From positions 8,496,001 through 8,560,000 of the forward strand of contig NC_079876.1 in NCBI RefSeq assembly GCF_029227915.1: a stretch of 64,000 nt of DNA, written 5' to 3'. This DNA comes from Hydractinia symbiolongicarpus (taxonomy: Eukaryota; Cnidaria; Hydrozoa; Anthoathecata; Hydractiniidae). The position numbers and the translations under genes were made by a program. Below, piece after piece: positions 50,050-63,365 of the stretch (position 1 is the stretch's first letter; each line of letters starts with the position of its first letter). The notes below the pieces were generated by a model. That model was not told the DNA's origin and made no database searches. It saw nothing but the letters and a program-made list of their open reading frames with translations.

Positions 50050-53000
50050 TCTCATGCGTTTTAGTGGTGGAAAAATAATTTAAAAAATCGTGCGGGAAAT
50101 GAGTTTACTCCCTGGGTACTTTCTTTGTATACTTTTGACTATGCGGGATGAGTCCGGGGTTTACGGGAAATGGCGGGTTTTCGTTTGCCGGCGATTAAAC
50201 TTCTTTTATTCAGCGTCTCATGAAAAATGAAAACATTTTTGAAAACTACAAGTCTCAAGCGTTTTAGTGGTGAAAAGATAATTTAAAAAATCGTTTTGAA
50301 AATGAGTTTACTCACAGGGTACTTTCTTTGTATACATTCGACTATACGGGCCAAGCCTGGGATTTACGGGAAATCGCGGGTTTTCGTTTGCCGGCGATTA
50401 AACCACTTTCATAACGCGTCTCATCAAAAATGAAAAGATTTCTGAAAACTACAAGTTTCATGCGTTTTAGTGGTGAAAATTAATTTAAAATATCGTTTGG
50501 GAAATGAGTTTACTCCCTGGGTACTTTCTTTGTATACTTTTGACTATACGGGCCGAGTCCGGGATTTACGGGCAGACGCGGGTTTTCGTTTGCCGGCAAT
50601 TAAACTTCTTTTATTCAGCGTCTCATCAAAAATGAAAACATTTTTGAAAACTACAAGTCTCATGCGTTTTAGTGGTGAAAAAATAATTTAAAAAATCGTT
50701 CGGGAAATGAGTTTACACCCTGGGTACTTTCTTTGTATACTATTGACTATACGGGCCGAGTCCGGGATTTACGGGAAATCGCAGGTTTTCGTTTGCCGGC
50801 GATTAAACTTCTTTTATTCAGCGTCTCATCAAAAATGAAAACATTTTTGAAAACTACAAGTCTCATGCGTTTTAGTGGTGAAAAAATAATTTAAAAATTC
50901 GTTAGGGAAATGAGTTTACTCCCTGGGTACTTTCTTTGTATACTTTTGACTATACGGGCCGAGTCCGGGATTTACGGGCAGACGCGGGTTTTCGTTTGCC
51001 GGCAATTAAACTTCTTTTATTCAGCGTCTCATCAAAAATGAAAACATTTTTGAAAACTACAAGTCTCATGCGTTTTAGTGGTGAAAAAATAATTTAAAAA
51101 ATCGTTCGGGAAATGAGTTTACACCCTGGGTACTTTCTTTGTATACTATTGACTATACGGGCCGAGTCCGGGATTTACGGGAAATCGCAGGTTTTCGTTT
51201 GCCGGCGATTAAACTTCTTTTATTCAGCGTCTCATCAAAAATGAAAACATTTTTGAAAACTACAAGTCTCATGCGTTTTAGTGGTGAAAAAATAATTTAA
51301 AAATTCGTTAGGGAAATGAGTTTACTCACTGGGTACTTTCCTTGTATACTTATGACTATACGGGCCGAGACCGGGATTTACGGAAAATCGCGGGTTTTCG
51401 TTTGCCGGCGATTAAACTTCTTTTATTCAGCGTCTCATCAAAAATGAAAACATTTTTAAAAACTACAAGTCTCATGGGCTTTAGTGGTAAAATATAAATT
51501 TAAAAAATCGTTCGAGAAATGAGTTTACACCCTGGGTACTTTCTTTATATACTTTTGACTATACGGGCCGAGTCCGGGATTTACGGGAAATCGCAGGTTT
51601 TCGTTTGCCGGCGATTAAACCACTTTAATAAAGCGTCTCATCAAAAATGAAAAGATTTCTGAAAACTACAAGTCTCATGCGTTTTAGTGGTGAAAATTAA
51701 TTTAAAATATCGTTTGGGAAATGAGTTTACTCCCTGGGTACTTTCTTTGTATACTTTTGACTATACGGGCCGAGTCCGGGATTTACGGGCAGACGCGGGT
51801 TTTCGTTTGCCGGCAATTAAACTTCTTTTATTCAGCGTCTCATCAAAAATGAAAACATTTTTAAAAACTACAAGTCTCATGCGTTTTAGTGGTGAAAAAA
51901 TAATTTAAAAAATCGTGCGGGAAATGAGTTTACTCCCTGGGTACTTTCTTTGTATACTTTTGACTATACGGGCCGAGTCCGGGATTTACGGGAAGTCGCG
52001 GGTTTTCGTTTGCCGGCGATTAAACTTCTTTTATTCAGCGTCTCATCAAAAATGAAAATATTTTTAAATACTACAAGTCTCATGGGCTTTAATGGTGAAA
52101 TAATAATTTAAAAAATCGTTCGGGAAATGAGTTTACACCCTGGGTACTTTCTTTGTATACTTTTGAACATACGGGCCGAGTCCGGGATTTACGGGAAATC
52201 GCAGGTTTTCGTTTGCCGGCGATTAAACTTCTTTTATTCAGCGTCTCATCAAAAATGAAAACATTTTTGAAAACTACAAGTCTCATGCGTTTTAGTGGTG
52301 AAAAAATAATTTAAAAAGTCGTTCGGGAAATGAGTTTACTCCCTGGGTACTTTCTTTGTATACTTTTGACTATGCGGGCCGAGTCCGGGGTTTACGGGAA
52401 ATGGCGGGTTTTCGTTTGCCGGCGATTAAACTTCTTTTATTCAGCGTCTCATGAAAAATGAAAACATTTTTGAAAACTACAAGTCTCAAGCGTTTTAGTG
52501 GTGAAAAGATAATTTAAAAAATCGTTTTGAAAATGAGTTTACTCACAGGGTACTTTCTTTGTATACATTCGACTATACGGGCCAAGCCCGGGATTTACGG
52601 GAAATCGCGGGTTTTCGTTTGCCGGCGATTAAACAACTTTTATTAAGCGTCTCATCAAAAATGAAAACATTTCTGAAAACTACAAATCTCATGCGTTTTA
52701 GTGGTGAAAAAATAATTTAAAAAATCGTTCGAGAAATGAGTTTACACCCTGGGTACTTTCTTTGTATACTTTTGACTATACGGGCCGAGTCCGGGATTTA
52801 CGGGAAATCGCAGGTTTTCGTTTGCCGGCGATTAAACCACTTTCATAACGCGTCTCATCAAAAATGAAAAGATTTCTGAAAACTACAAGTCTCATGCGTT
52901 TTAGTGGTGAAAATTAATTTAAAATATCGTTTGGGAAATAAGTTTACTCCCTGGGTACTTTCTTTGTATACTTTTGACTATACGGGCCGAGTCCGGGATT

Positions 53001-56000
53001 TACGGGCAGACGCAGGTTTTCGTTTGCCGGCAATTAAACTTCTTTTATTCAGCGTCTCATCAAAAATGAAAACATTTTTAAAAACTACAAGTCTCATGCG
53101 TTTTAGTGGTGAAAAAATAATTTAAAAAATCGTTCGGGAAATGAGTTTACTCCCTGGGTACTTTCTTTGTATACTTTTAACTATACGGGCCGAGTCCGGG
53201 ATTTACGGGAAGTCGCGGGTTTTCGTTTGCCGGCGATTAAACTTCTTTTATTCAGCGTCTCATAAAAAATGAAAATATTTTTAAATACTACAAGTCTCAT
53301 GGGCTTTAGTGGTGAAATAATAATTTAAAAAATCGTTCGGGAAATGAGTTTACACCCTGGGTACTTTCTTTGTATACTTTTGACTATACGGGCCGAGTCC
53401 GGGGTTTACGGGAAATCGCGGGTTTCCGTTTGCCGGCGATTAAACTTCTTTTATTCAGCGTCTCATCAAAAATGAAAACATTTTTGAAAACTACAAGTCT
53501 CATGCGTTTTAGTGGTGAAAAAATAATTTAAAAAATCGTTCGGGAAATGAGTTTACACCCTGGGTACTTTCTTTGTATACTATTGACTATACGGGCCGAG
53601 TCCGGGATTTACGGGAAATCGCAGGTTTTCGTTTGCCGGCGATTAAACTTCTTTTATTCAGCGTCTCATCAAAAATGAAAACATTTTTGAAAACTACAAG
53701 TCTCATGCGTTTTAGTGGTGAAAAAATAATTTAAAAATTCGTTAGGGAAATGAGTTTACTCACTGGGTACTTTCCTTGTATACTTATGACTATACGGGCC
53801 GAGACCGGGATTTACGGAAAATCGCGGGTTTTCGTTTGCCGGCGATTAAACTTCTTTTATTCAGCGTCTCATCAAAAATGAAAACATTTTTAAAAACTAC
53901 AAGTCTCATGGGCTTTAGTGGTAAAATATAAATTTAAAAAATCGTTCGAGAAATGAGTTTACACCCTGGGTACTTTCTTTATATACTTTTGACTATACGG
54001 GCCGAGTCCGGGATTTACGGGAAATCCCAGGTTTTCGTTTGCCGGCGATTAAACCACTTTAATAAAGCGTCTCATCAAAAATGAAAAGATTTCTGAAAAC
54101 TACAAGTCTCATGCGTTTTAGTGGTGAAAATTAATTTAAAATATCGTTTGGGAAATGAGTTTACTCCCTGGGTACTTTCTTTGTATACTTTTGACTATAC
54201 GGGCCGAGTCCGGGATTTACGGGCAGACGCGGGTTTTCGTTTGCCGGCAATTAAACTTCTTTTATTCAGCGTCTCATCAAAAATGAAAACATTTTTAAAA
54301 CTACAAGTCTCATGCGTTTTAGTGGTGAAAAAATAATTTAAAAAATCGTGCGGGAAATGAGTTTACTCCCTGGGTACTTTCTTTGTATACTTTTGACTAT
54401 ACGGGCCGAGTCCGGGATTTACGGGAAGTCGCGGGTTTTCGTTTGCCGGCGATTAAACTTCTTTTATTCAGCGTCTCATCAAAAATGAAAACATTTTTGA
54501 AAACTACAAGTCTCATGCGTTTTAGTGGTGGAAAAATAATTTAAAAAATCGTTCGGGAAATGAGTTTACTCCCTGGGTACTTTCTTTGTATACTTTTGAC
54601 TATGCGGGATGAGTCCGGGGTTTACGGGAAATGGCGGGTTTTCGTTTGCCGGCGATTAAACTTCTTTTATTCAGCGTCTCATGAAAAATGAAAACATTTT
54701 TGAAAACTACAAGTCTCAAGCGTTTTAGTGGTGAAAAGATAATTTAAAAAATCGTTTTGAAAATGAGTTTACTCACAGGGTACTTTCTTTGTATACATTC
54801 GACTATACGGGCCAAGCCTGGGATTTACGGGAAATCGCGGGTTTTCGTTTGCCGGCGATTAAACCACTTTCATAACGCGTCTCATCAAAAATGAAAAGAT
54901 TTCTGAAAACTACAAGGCTCATGCGTTTTAGTGGTGAAAATTAATTTAAAATATCGTTTGGGAAATGAGTTTACTCCCTGGGTACTTTCTTTGTATACTT
55001 TTGACTATACGGGCCGAGTCCGGGATTTACGGGCAGACGCGGGTTTTCAATTGCCGGCAATTAAACTTCTTTTATTCAGCGTCTCATCAAAAATAAAAAC
55101 ATTTTTGAAAACTACAAGTCTCATGCGTTTTAGTGGTGAAAAAATAATTTAAAAAATCGTTCGGGAAATGAGTTTACACCCTGGGTACTTTCTTTGTATA
55201 CTATTGACTATACGGGCCGAGTCCGGGATTTACGGGAAATTGCAGGTTTTCGTTTGCCGGCGATTAAACTTCTTTTATTCAGCGTCTCATCAAAAATGAA
55301 AACATTTTTGAAAACTACAAGTCTCATGCGTTTTAGTGGTGAAAAAATAATTTAAAAATTCGTTAGGGAAATGAGTTTACTCCCTGGGTACTTTCTTTGT
55401 ATACTTTTGACTATACGGGCCGAGTCCGGGATTTACGGGCAGACGCGGGTTTTCGTTTGCCGGCAATTAAACTTCTTTTATTCAGCGTCTCATCAAAAAT
55501 GAAAACATTTTTGAAAACTACAAGTCTCATGCGTTTTAGTGGTGAAAAAATAATTTAAAAAATCGTTCGGGAAATGAGTTTACACCCTGGGTACTTTCTT
55601 TGTGTACTATTGACTATACGGGCCGAGTCCGGGATTTACGGGAAATCGCAGGTTTTCGTTTGCCGGCGATTAAACTTCTTTTATTCAGCGTCTCATCAAA
55701 AATGAAAACATTTTTGAAAACTACAAGTCTCATGCGTTTTAGTGGTGAAAAAATAATTTAAAAATTCGTTAGGGAAATGAGTTTACTCACTGGGTACTTT
55801 CCTTGTATACTTATGACTATACGGGCCGAGACCGGGATTTACGGAAAATCGCGGGTTTTCGTTTGCCGGCGATTAAACTTCTTTTATTCAGCGTCTCATC
55901 AAAAATGAAAACATTTTTAAAAACTACAAGTCTCATGGGCTTTAGTGGTAAAATATAAATTTAAAAAATCGTTCGAGAAATGAGTTTACACCCTGGGTAC

Positions 56001-58075
56001 TTTCTTTATATACTTTTGACTATACGGGCCGAGTCCGGGATTTACGGGAAATCGCAGGTTTTCGTTTGCCGGCGATTAAACCACTTTAATAAAGCGTCTC
56101 ATCAAAAATGAAAAGATTTCTGAAAACTACAAGTCTCATGCGTTTTAGTGGTGAAAATTAATTTAAAATATCGTTTGGGAAATGAGTTTACTCCCTGGGT
56201 ACTTTCTTTGTATACTTTTGACTATACGGGCCGAGTCCGGGATTTACGGGCAGACGCGGGTTTTCGTTTGCCGGCAATTAAACTTCTTTTATTCAGCGTC
56301 TCATCAAAAATGAAAACATTTTTAAAAACTACAAGTCTCATGCGTTTTAGTGGTGAAAAAATAATTTAAAAAATCGTGCGGGAAATGAGTTTACTCCCTG
56401 GGTACTTTCTTTGTATACTTTTGACTATACGGGCCGAGTCCGGGATTTACGGGAAGTCGCGGGTTTTCGTTTGCCGGCGATTAAACTTCTTTTATTCAGC
56501 GTCTCATCAAAAATGAAAATATTTTTAAATACTACAAGTCTCATGGGCTTTAATGGTGAAATAATAATTTAAAAAATCGTTCGGGAAATGAGTTTACACC
56601 CTGGGTACTTTCTTTGTATACTTTTGACTATACGGGCCGAGTCCGGGATTTACGGGAAATCGCAGGTTTTCGTTTGCCGGCGATTAAACTTCTTTTATTC
56701 AGCGTCTCATCAAAAATGAAAACATTTTTGAAAACTACAAGTCTCATGCGTTTTAGTGGTGAAAAAATAATTTAAAAAGTCGTTCGGGAAATGAGTTTAC
56801 TCCCTGGGTACTTTCTTTGTATACTTTTGACTATGCGGGCCGAGTCCAGGGTTTACGGGAAATGGCGGGTTTTCGTTTGCCGGCGATTAAACTTCTTTTA
56901 TTCAGCGTCTCATCAAAAATGAAAACATTTTTGAAAACTACAAGTCTCATGCGTTTTAGTGGTGAAAAAATAATTTAAAAAGTCGTTCGGGAAATGAGTT
57001 TACTCCCTGGGTACTTTCTTTGTATACTTTTGACTATGCGGGCCGAGTCCAGGGTTTACGGGAAATGGCGGGTTTTCGTTTGCCGGCGATTAAACTTCTT
57101 TTATTCAGCGTCTCATGAAAAATGAAAACATTTTTGAAAACTACAAGTCTCAAGCGTTTTAGTGGTGAAAAGATAATTTAAAAAATCGTTTTGAAAATGA
57201 GTTTACTCACAGGGTACTTTCTTTGTATACATTCGACTATACGGGCCAAGCCCGGGATTTACGGGAAATCGCGGGTTTTCGTTTGCCGGCGATTAAACAA
57301 CTTTTATTAAGCGTCTCATCAAAAATGAAAACATTTCTGAAAACTACAAGTCTCATGCGTTTTAGTGGTGAAAAAATAATTTAAAAAATCGTTCGAGAAA
57401 TGAGTTTACACCCTGGGTACTTTCTTTGTATACTTTTGACTATACGGGCCGAGTCCGGGATTTACGGGAAATCGCAGGTTTTCGTTTGCCGGCGATTAAA
57501 CCACTTTCATAACGCGTCTCATCAAAAATGAAAAGATTTCTGAAAACTACAAGTCTCATGCGTTTTAGTGGTGAAAATTAATTTAAAATATCGTTTGGGA
57601 AATGAGTTTACTCCCTGGGTACTTTCTTTGTATACTTTTGACTATACGGGCCGAGTCCGCGATTTACGGGCAGACGCGGGTTTTCGTTTGCCGGCAATTA
57701 AACTTCTTTTATTCAGCGTCTCATCAAAAATGAAAACATTTTTAAAAACTACAAGTCTCATGCGTTTTAGTGGTGAAAAAATAATTTAAAAAATCGTTCG
57801 GGAAATGAGTTTACTCCCTTGGTACTTTCTTTGTATACTTTTAACTATACAGGCCGAGTCCGGGATTTACGGGAAGTCGCGGGTTTTCGTTTGCCGGCGA
57901 TTAAACTTCTTTTATTCAGCGTCTCATAAAAAATGAAAATATTTTTAAATACTACAAGTCTCATGGGCTTTAGTGGTGAAATAATAATTTAAAAAATCGT
58001 TCGGGAAATGAGTTTACACCCTGGGTACTTTCTTTGTATACTTTTGACTATACGGGCCGAGTCCGGGGTTTACGG
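50050..58075. repeat. 22-monomer duplication (offset 4461 bp, becoming 4664 bp)
   Basis: About 50050-52380 matches 54511-56840 at offset 4461. One monomer is then tandemly duplicated in the second copy (about 56757-57163, sharing gtccagggtttacggg), after which 52440-53400 matches 57104-58065 at offset 4664. Shared markers include tatgcgggatgagtccgggg, ctcatgaaaaatg, actttaataaagcg and gtctcataaaaaatg. Confidence 0.85.
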
Positions 58076-58224
58076 GAAATGGCGGGTTTTCGTTTGCCGG
58101 CGATTAAACTTCTTTTATTCAGCGTCTCATCAAAAATGAAAACATTTTTGAAAACTACAAATCTCAAGCGTTTTAGTGGTGAAAAGATAATTTAAAAAAT
58201 CGTTTTGGAAATGAGTTTACTCAC

Positions 58225-59400
58225 AGGGTACTTTCTTTGTATACATTCGACAATACGGGCCAAGCCCGGGATTTACGGGAAATCGCGGGTTTTCGTTTGC
58301 CGGCGATTAAACCACTTTTATTAAGCGTCTCATCAAAAATGAAAACATTTCTGAAAACTACAAGTCTCATGCGTTTTAGTGGGAAAAAATAATTTAAAAA
58401 TTCGTTCAAGAAATGAGTTTACTTACTGGGTACTTTCCTTGTATACTTTTGACTATACAGGCCGAGTCCGGGATTTACGGGAAATCGCAGGTTTTTGTTT
58501 GCCGGCGATTAAACCACTTTCATAAAGCGTCTCATCAAAAATGAAAAGATTTTTGAAAACTACAAGTCTCAAGCGTTTTAGTGGTGAAAAGATAATTTAA
58601 AAAATCGTTTTGGAAATGAGTTTACTCACAGGGTACTTTCTTTGTATACATTCGACTATACGGGCCAAGCCCGGGATTTACGGGAAATCGCGGGTTTTCG
58701 TTTGCCGGCGATTAAACCATTAAATATTTTTGAAAACTACAAGTCTCATGCGTTTTAGTGGTGAAAAAATAATTTAAAAAATCGTTCGGGAAATGAGTTT
58801 ACACCCTGGGTACTTTCTTTGTATACATTCGACAATACGGGCCAAGCCCGGGATTTACGGGAAATCGCGGGTTTTCGTTTGCCGGCGATTAAACCACTTT
58901 TATTAAGCGTCTCATCAAAAATGAAAACATTTCTGAAAACTACAAGTCTCATGCGTTTTAGTGGGAAAAAATAATTTAAAAATTCGTTCAAGAAATGAGT
59001 TTACTTACTGGGTCCTTTCCTTGTATACTTTTGACTATACGGGCCGAGTCCGGGATTTACGGGAAATCGCAGGTTTTTGTTTGCCGGCGATTAAACCACT
59101 TTCATAAAGCGTCTCATCAAAAATGAAAAGATTTTTGAAAACTACAAGTCTCAAGCGTTTTAGTGGTGAAAAGATAATTTAAAAAATCGTTTTGGAAATG
59201 AGTTTACTCACAGGGTACTTTCTTTGTATACATTCGACTATACGGGCCAAGCCCGGGATTTACGGGAAATCGCGGGTTTTCGTTTGCCGGCGATTAAACC
59301 ATTAAATATTTTTGAAAACTACAAGTCTCATGCGTTTTAGTGGTGAAAAAATAATTTAAAAAATCGTTCGGGAAATGAGTTTACACCCTGGGTACTTTCT
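58225..59400. repeat. 3-monomer repeat containing a truncated monomer (582 bp period)
   Basis: Two copies 582 bp apart each contain gcgattaaaccattaaatat, where a normal monomer has 26 more bases between attaaacca and the ttttg of the next block. The set also shares cattcgacaatacgggcc, ttttagtgggaaaaaataa and ttcgttcaagaaatgag. The deletion removes the gcgtctcatc box and the left arm of the AAAAATG dyad. Confidence 0.85.
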
Positions 59401-59790
59401 TTGTATACTATTGACTATACGGGCCGAGTCCGGGATTTACGGGAAATCGCAGGTTTTCGTTTGCCGGCGATTAAACTTCTTTTATTCAGCGTCTCATCAA
59501 AAATGAAAACATTTTTGAAAACTACAAGTCTCATGCGTTTTAGTGGTGAAAAAATAATTTAAAAATTCGTTAGGGAAATGAGTTTACTCACTGGGTACTT
59601 TCCTTGTATACTTTTGACTATACGGGCCGAGACCGGGACTAACGGGAAATCGCGGGTTTTCGTTTGCCGGCGATTAAACTTCTTTTATTCAGCGTCTCAT
59701 CAAAAATGAAAACATTTTTAAAAACTACAAGTCTCATGGGCTTTAGTGGTAAAATATAAATTTAAAAAATCGTTTGGGAAATGAGTTTAC
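59340..59790. repeat. Block repeated 20 monomers downstream (63393-63843)
   Basis: The unusual sequence cgagaccgggactaacggga at 59629 recurs at 63682 (offset 4053), with matching ctattgactatac monomers on its left and ggtaaaatataaattt on its right. The 7-monomer pair lies between the two copies. Confidence 0.8.
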
Positions 59791-60529
59791 TCCCTGGGTA
59801 CTTTCTTTGTATACTTTTGACTATACGGGCCGAGTCCGGGATTTACGGGAAATCGCAGGTTTTCGTTTGCCGGCGATTAAACCACTTTCATAAAGCGTGT
59901 CATCAAAAATGAAAAGATTTCTGAAAACTACAAGTCTCATGCGTTTTAGTGGTGAAAATTAATTTAAAATATCGTTTGGGAAATGAGTTTACTCTCTGGG
60001 TACTTTCTTTGTATACTTTTGACTATACGGGCCGAGTCCGGGATTTACGGGCAGACGCGGGTTTTCGTTTGCCGGCAATTAAACTTCTTTTATTCAGCGT
60101 CTCATCAAAAATGAAAACATTTTTAAAAACTACAAGTCTCATGCGTTTTAGTGGTGAAAAAATAATTTAAAAAATCGTTCGGGAAATGAGTTTACTCCCT
60201 GGGTACTTTCTTTGTATACTTTTGACTATACGGGCCGAGTCCGGGATTTACGGGAAGTCGCGGGTTTTCGTTTGCCGGCGATTAAACTTCTTTTATTCAG
60301 CGTCTCATCAAAAATGAAAATATTTTTAAATACTACAAGTCTCATGGGCTTTAGTGGTGAAATAATAATTTAAAAAATCGTTCGGGAAATGAGTTTACAC
60401 CCTGGGTACTTTCTTTGTATACTTTTGACTATACGGGCCGAGTCCGGGGTTTACGTGAAATGGCGGGTTTTCGTTTGCCGGCGAATAAACTTCTTTTATT
60501 CAGCGTCTCATCAAAAATGAAAACATTTT

Positions 60530-63365
60530 TGAAAACTACAAGTCTCAAGCGTTTTAGTGGTGAAAAGATAATTTAAAAAATCGTTTTGAAAATGAGTTTA
60601 CTCACAGGGTACTTTCTTTGTATACATTCGACTATACGGGCCAAGCCCGGGATTTACGGGAAATCGCGGGTTTTCGCTTGCCGGCGATTAAACCACTTTT
60701 ATTAAGCGTCTCATCAAAAATGAAAACATTTCTGAAAACTACAAGTCTCATGCGTTTTAGTGGGAAAAAATAATTTAAAAATTCGTTCGGGAAATAAGTT
60801 TACTTACTGGGTACTTTCCTTGTATACTTTTGACTATACGGGCCGAGTCCGGTATTTACGGGAAATCGCGGGTTTTCGTTTGCCGGCGATTAAACTTCTT
60901 TTATTCCGCGTCTCATCAAAAATGAAAACATTTTTAAAAACTACAAGTCTCATGGGCTTTAGTGGTGAAATAATAATTTAAATAATCGTTTGGGAAATGA
61001 GTTTACTTACTGGGTACTTTCCTTGTATACTTTTGACTATACGGGCCGAGTCCGGTATTTACGGGATATCGCGGGTTTTCGATTGCCGGCGATTAAACTT
61101 CTTTTATTCCGCGTCTCATCAAAAATGAAAATATTTTTAAATACTACAAGTCTCATGGGCTTTAGTGGTGAAATAATAATTTAAAAAATCGTTCGGGAAA
61201 TTAGTTTACACCCTGGGTACTTTCTTTGTATACTTTTGACTATACGGGCCGAGTCCGGGGTTTACGGGAAATGGCGGGTTTTCGTTTGCCGGCGATTAAA
61301 CCACTTTTATTAAGCGTCTCATCAAAAATGAAAACATTTCTGAAAACTACAAGTCTCATGCGTTTTAGTGGGAAAAAATAATTTAAAAATTCGTTCGGGA
61401 AATGAGTTTACTCACAGGGTACTTTCTTTGTATACATTCGACTATACGGGCCAAGCCCGGGATTTACGGGAAATCGCGGGTTTTCGTTTGCCGGCGATTA
61501 AACCACTTTTATTAAGCGTCTCATCAAAAATGAAAACATTTCTGAAAACTACAAGTCTCATGCGTTTTAGTGGGAAAAAATAATTTAAAAATTCGTTCGG
61601 GAAATGAGTTTACTTACTGGGTACTTTCCTTGTATACTTTTGACTATACGGGCCGAGTCCGGTATTTACGGGAAATCGCGGGTTTTCGTTTGCCGGCGAT
61701 TAAACTTCTTTTATTCCGCGTCTCATCAAAAATGAAAACATTTTTAAAAACTACAAGTCTCATGGGCTTTAGTGGTGAAATAATAATTTAAATAATCGTT
61801 TGGGAAATGAGTTTACTCCCTGGGTACTTTCTTTGTATACTTTTGACTATACGGGCCGAGTCCGGGATTTACGGGAAATCGCAGGTTTTCATTTGCCGGC
61901 GATTAAACTTCTTTTATTCAGCGTCTCATCAAAAATGAAAATATTTTTGAAAACTACAAGTCTCAAGCGTTTTAGTGGTGAAAAGATAATTTAAAAAATC
62001 GTTTTGGAAATGAGTTTACTCACAGGGTACTTTCTTTGTATACATTCGACTATACGGGCCAAGCCCGGGATTTACGGGAAATCGCGGGTTTTCGCTTGCC
62101 GGCGATTAAACCACTTTTATTAAGCGTCTCATCAAAAATGAAAACATTTCTGAAAACTACAAGTCTCATGCGTTTTAGTGGGAAAAAATAATTTAAAAAT
62201 TCGTTCGGGAAATAAGTTTACTTACTGGGTACTTTCCTTGTATACTTTTGACTATACGGGCCGAGTCCGGTATTTACGGGAAATCGCGGGTTTTCGTTTG
62301 CCGGCGATTAAACTTCTTTTATTCCGCGTCTCATCAAAAATGAAAACATTTTTAAAAACTACAAGTCTCATGGGCTTTAGTGGTGAAATAATAATTTAAA
62401 TAATCGTTTGGGAAATGAGTTTACTTACTGGGTACTTTCCTTGTATACTTTTGACTATACGGGCCGAGTCCGGTATTTACGGGATATCGCGGGTTTTCGA
62501 TTGCCGGCGATTAAACTTCTTTTATTCCGCGTCTCATCAAAAATGAAAATATTTTTAAATACTACAAGTCTCATGGGCTTTAGTGGTGAAATAATAATTT
62601 AAAAAATCGTTCGGGAAATTAGTTTACACCCTGGGTACTTTCTTTGTATACTTTTGACTATACGGGCCGAGTCCGGGGTTTACGGGAAATGGCGGGTTTT
62701 CGTTTGCCGGCGATTAAACCACTTTTATTAAGCGTCTCATCAAAAATGAAAACATTTCTGAAAACTACAAGTCTCATGCGTTTTAGTGGGAAAAAATAAT
62801 TTAAAAATTCGTTCGGGAAATGAGTTTACTCACAGGGTACTTTCTTTGTATACATTCGACTATACGGGCCAAGCCCGGGATTTACGGGAAATCGCGGGTT
62901 TTCGTTTGCCGGCGATTAAACCACTTTTATTAAGCGTCTCATCAAAAATGAAAACATTTCTGAAAACTACAAGTCTCATGCGTTTTAGTGGGAAAAAATA
63001 ATTTAAAAATTCGTTCGGGAAATGAGTTTACTTACTGGGTACTTTCCTTGTATACTTTTGACTATACGGGCCGAGTCCGGTATTTACGGGAAATCGCGGG
63101 TTTTCGTTTGCCGGCGATTAAACTTCTTTTATTCCGCGTCTCATCAAAAATGAAAACATTTTTAAAAACTACAAGTCTCATGGGCTTTAGTGGTGAAATA
63201 ATAATTTAAATAATCGTTTGGGAAATGAGTTTACTCCCTGGGTACTTTCTTTGTATACTTTTGACTATACGGGCCGAGTCCGGGATTTACGGGAAATCGC
63301 AGGTTTTCATTTGCCGGCGATTAAACTTCTTTTATTCAGCGTCTCATCAAAAATGAAAATATTTT
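60530..63365. repeat. 7-monomer higher-order repeat, two copies (1418 bp each)
   Basis: Copies at about 60530-61947 and 61948-63365 share gtccggtatttacgggaaat, gggatatcgcgggttttcga, ttattccgcgtctc, ttttagtgggaaaaaataa and ttcgcttgccgg. Differences are few (for example tttgaaaatgag at 60585 against tttggaaatgag at 62003). These tandem copies are among the most alike in the window. Confidence 0.9.
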
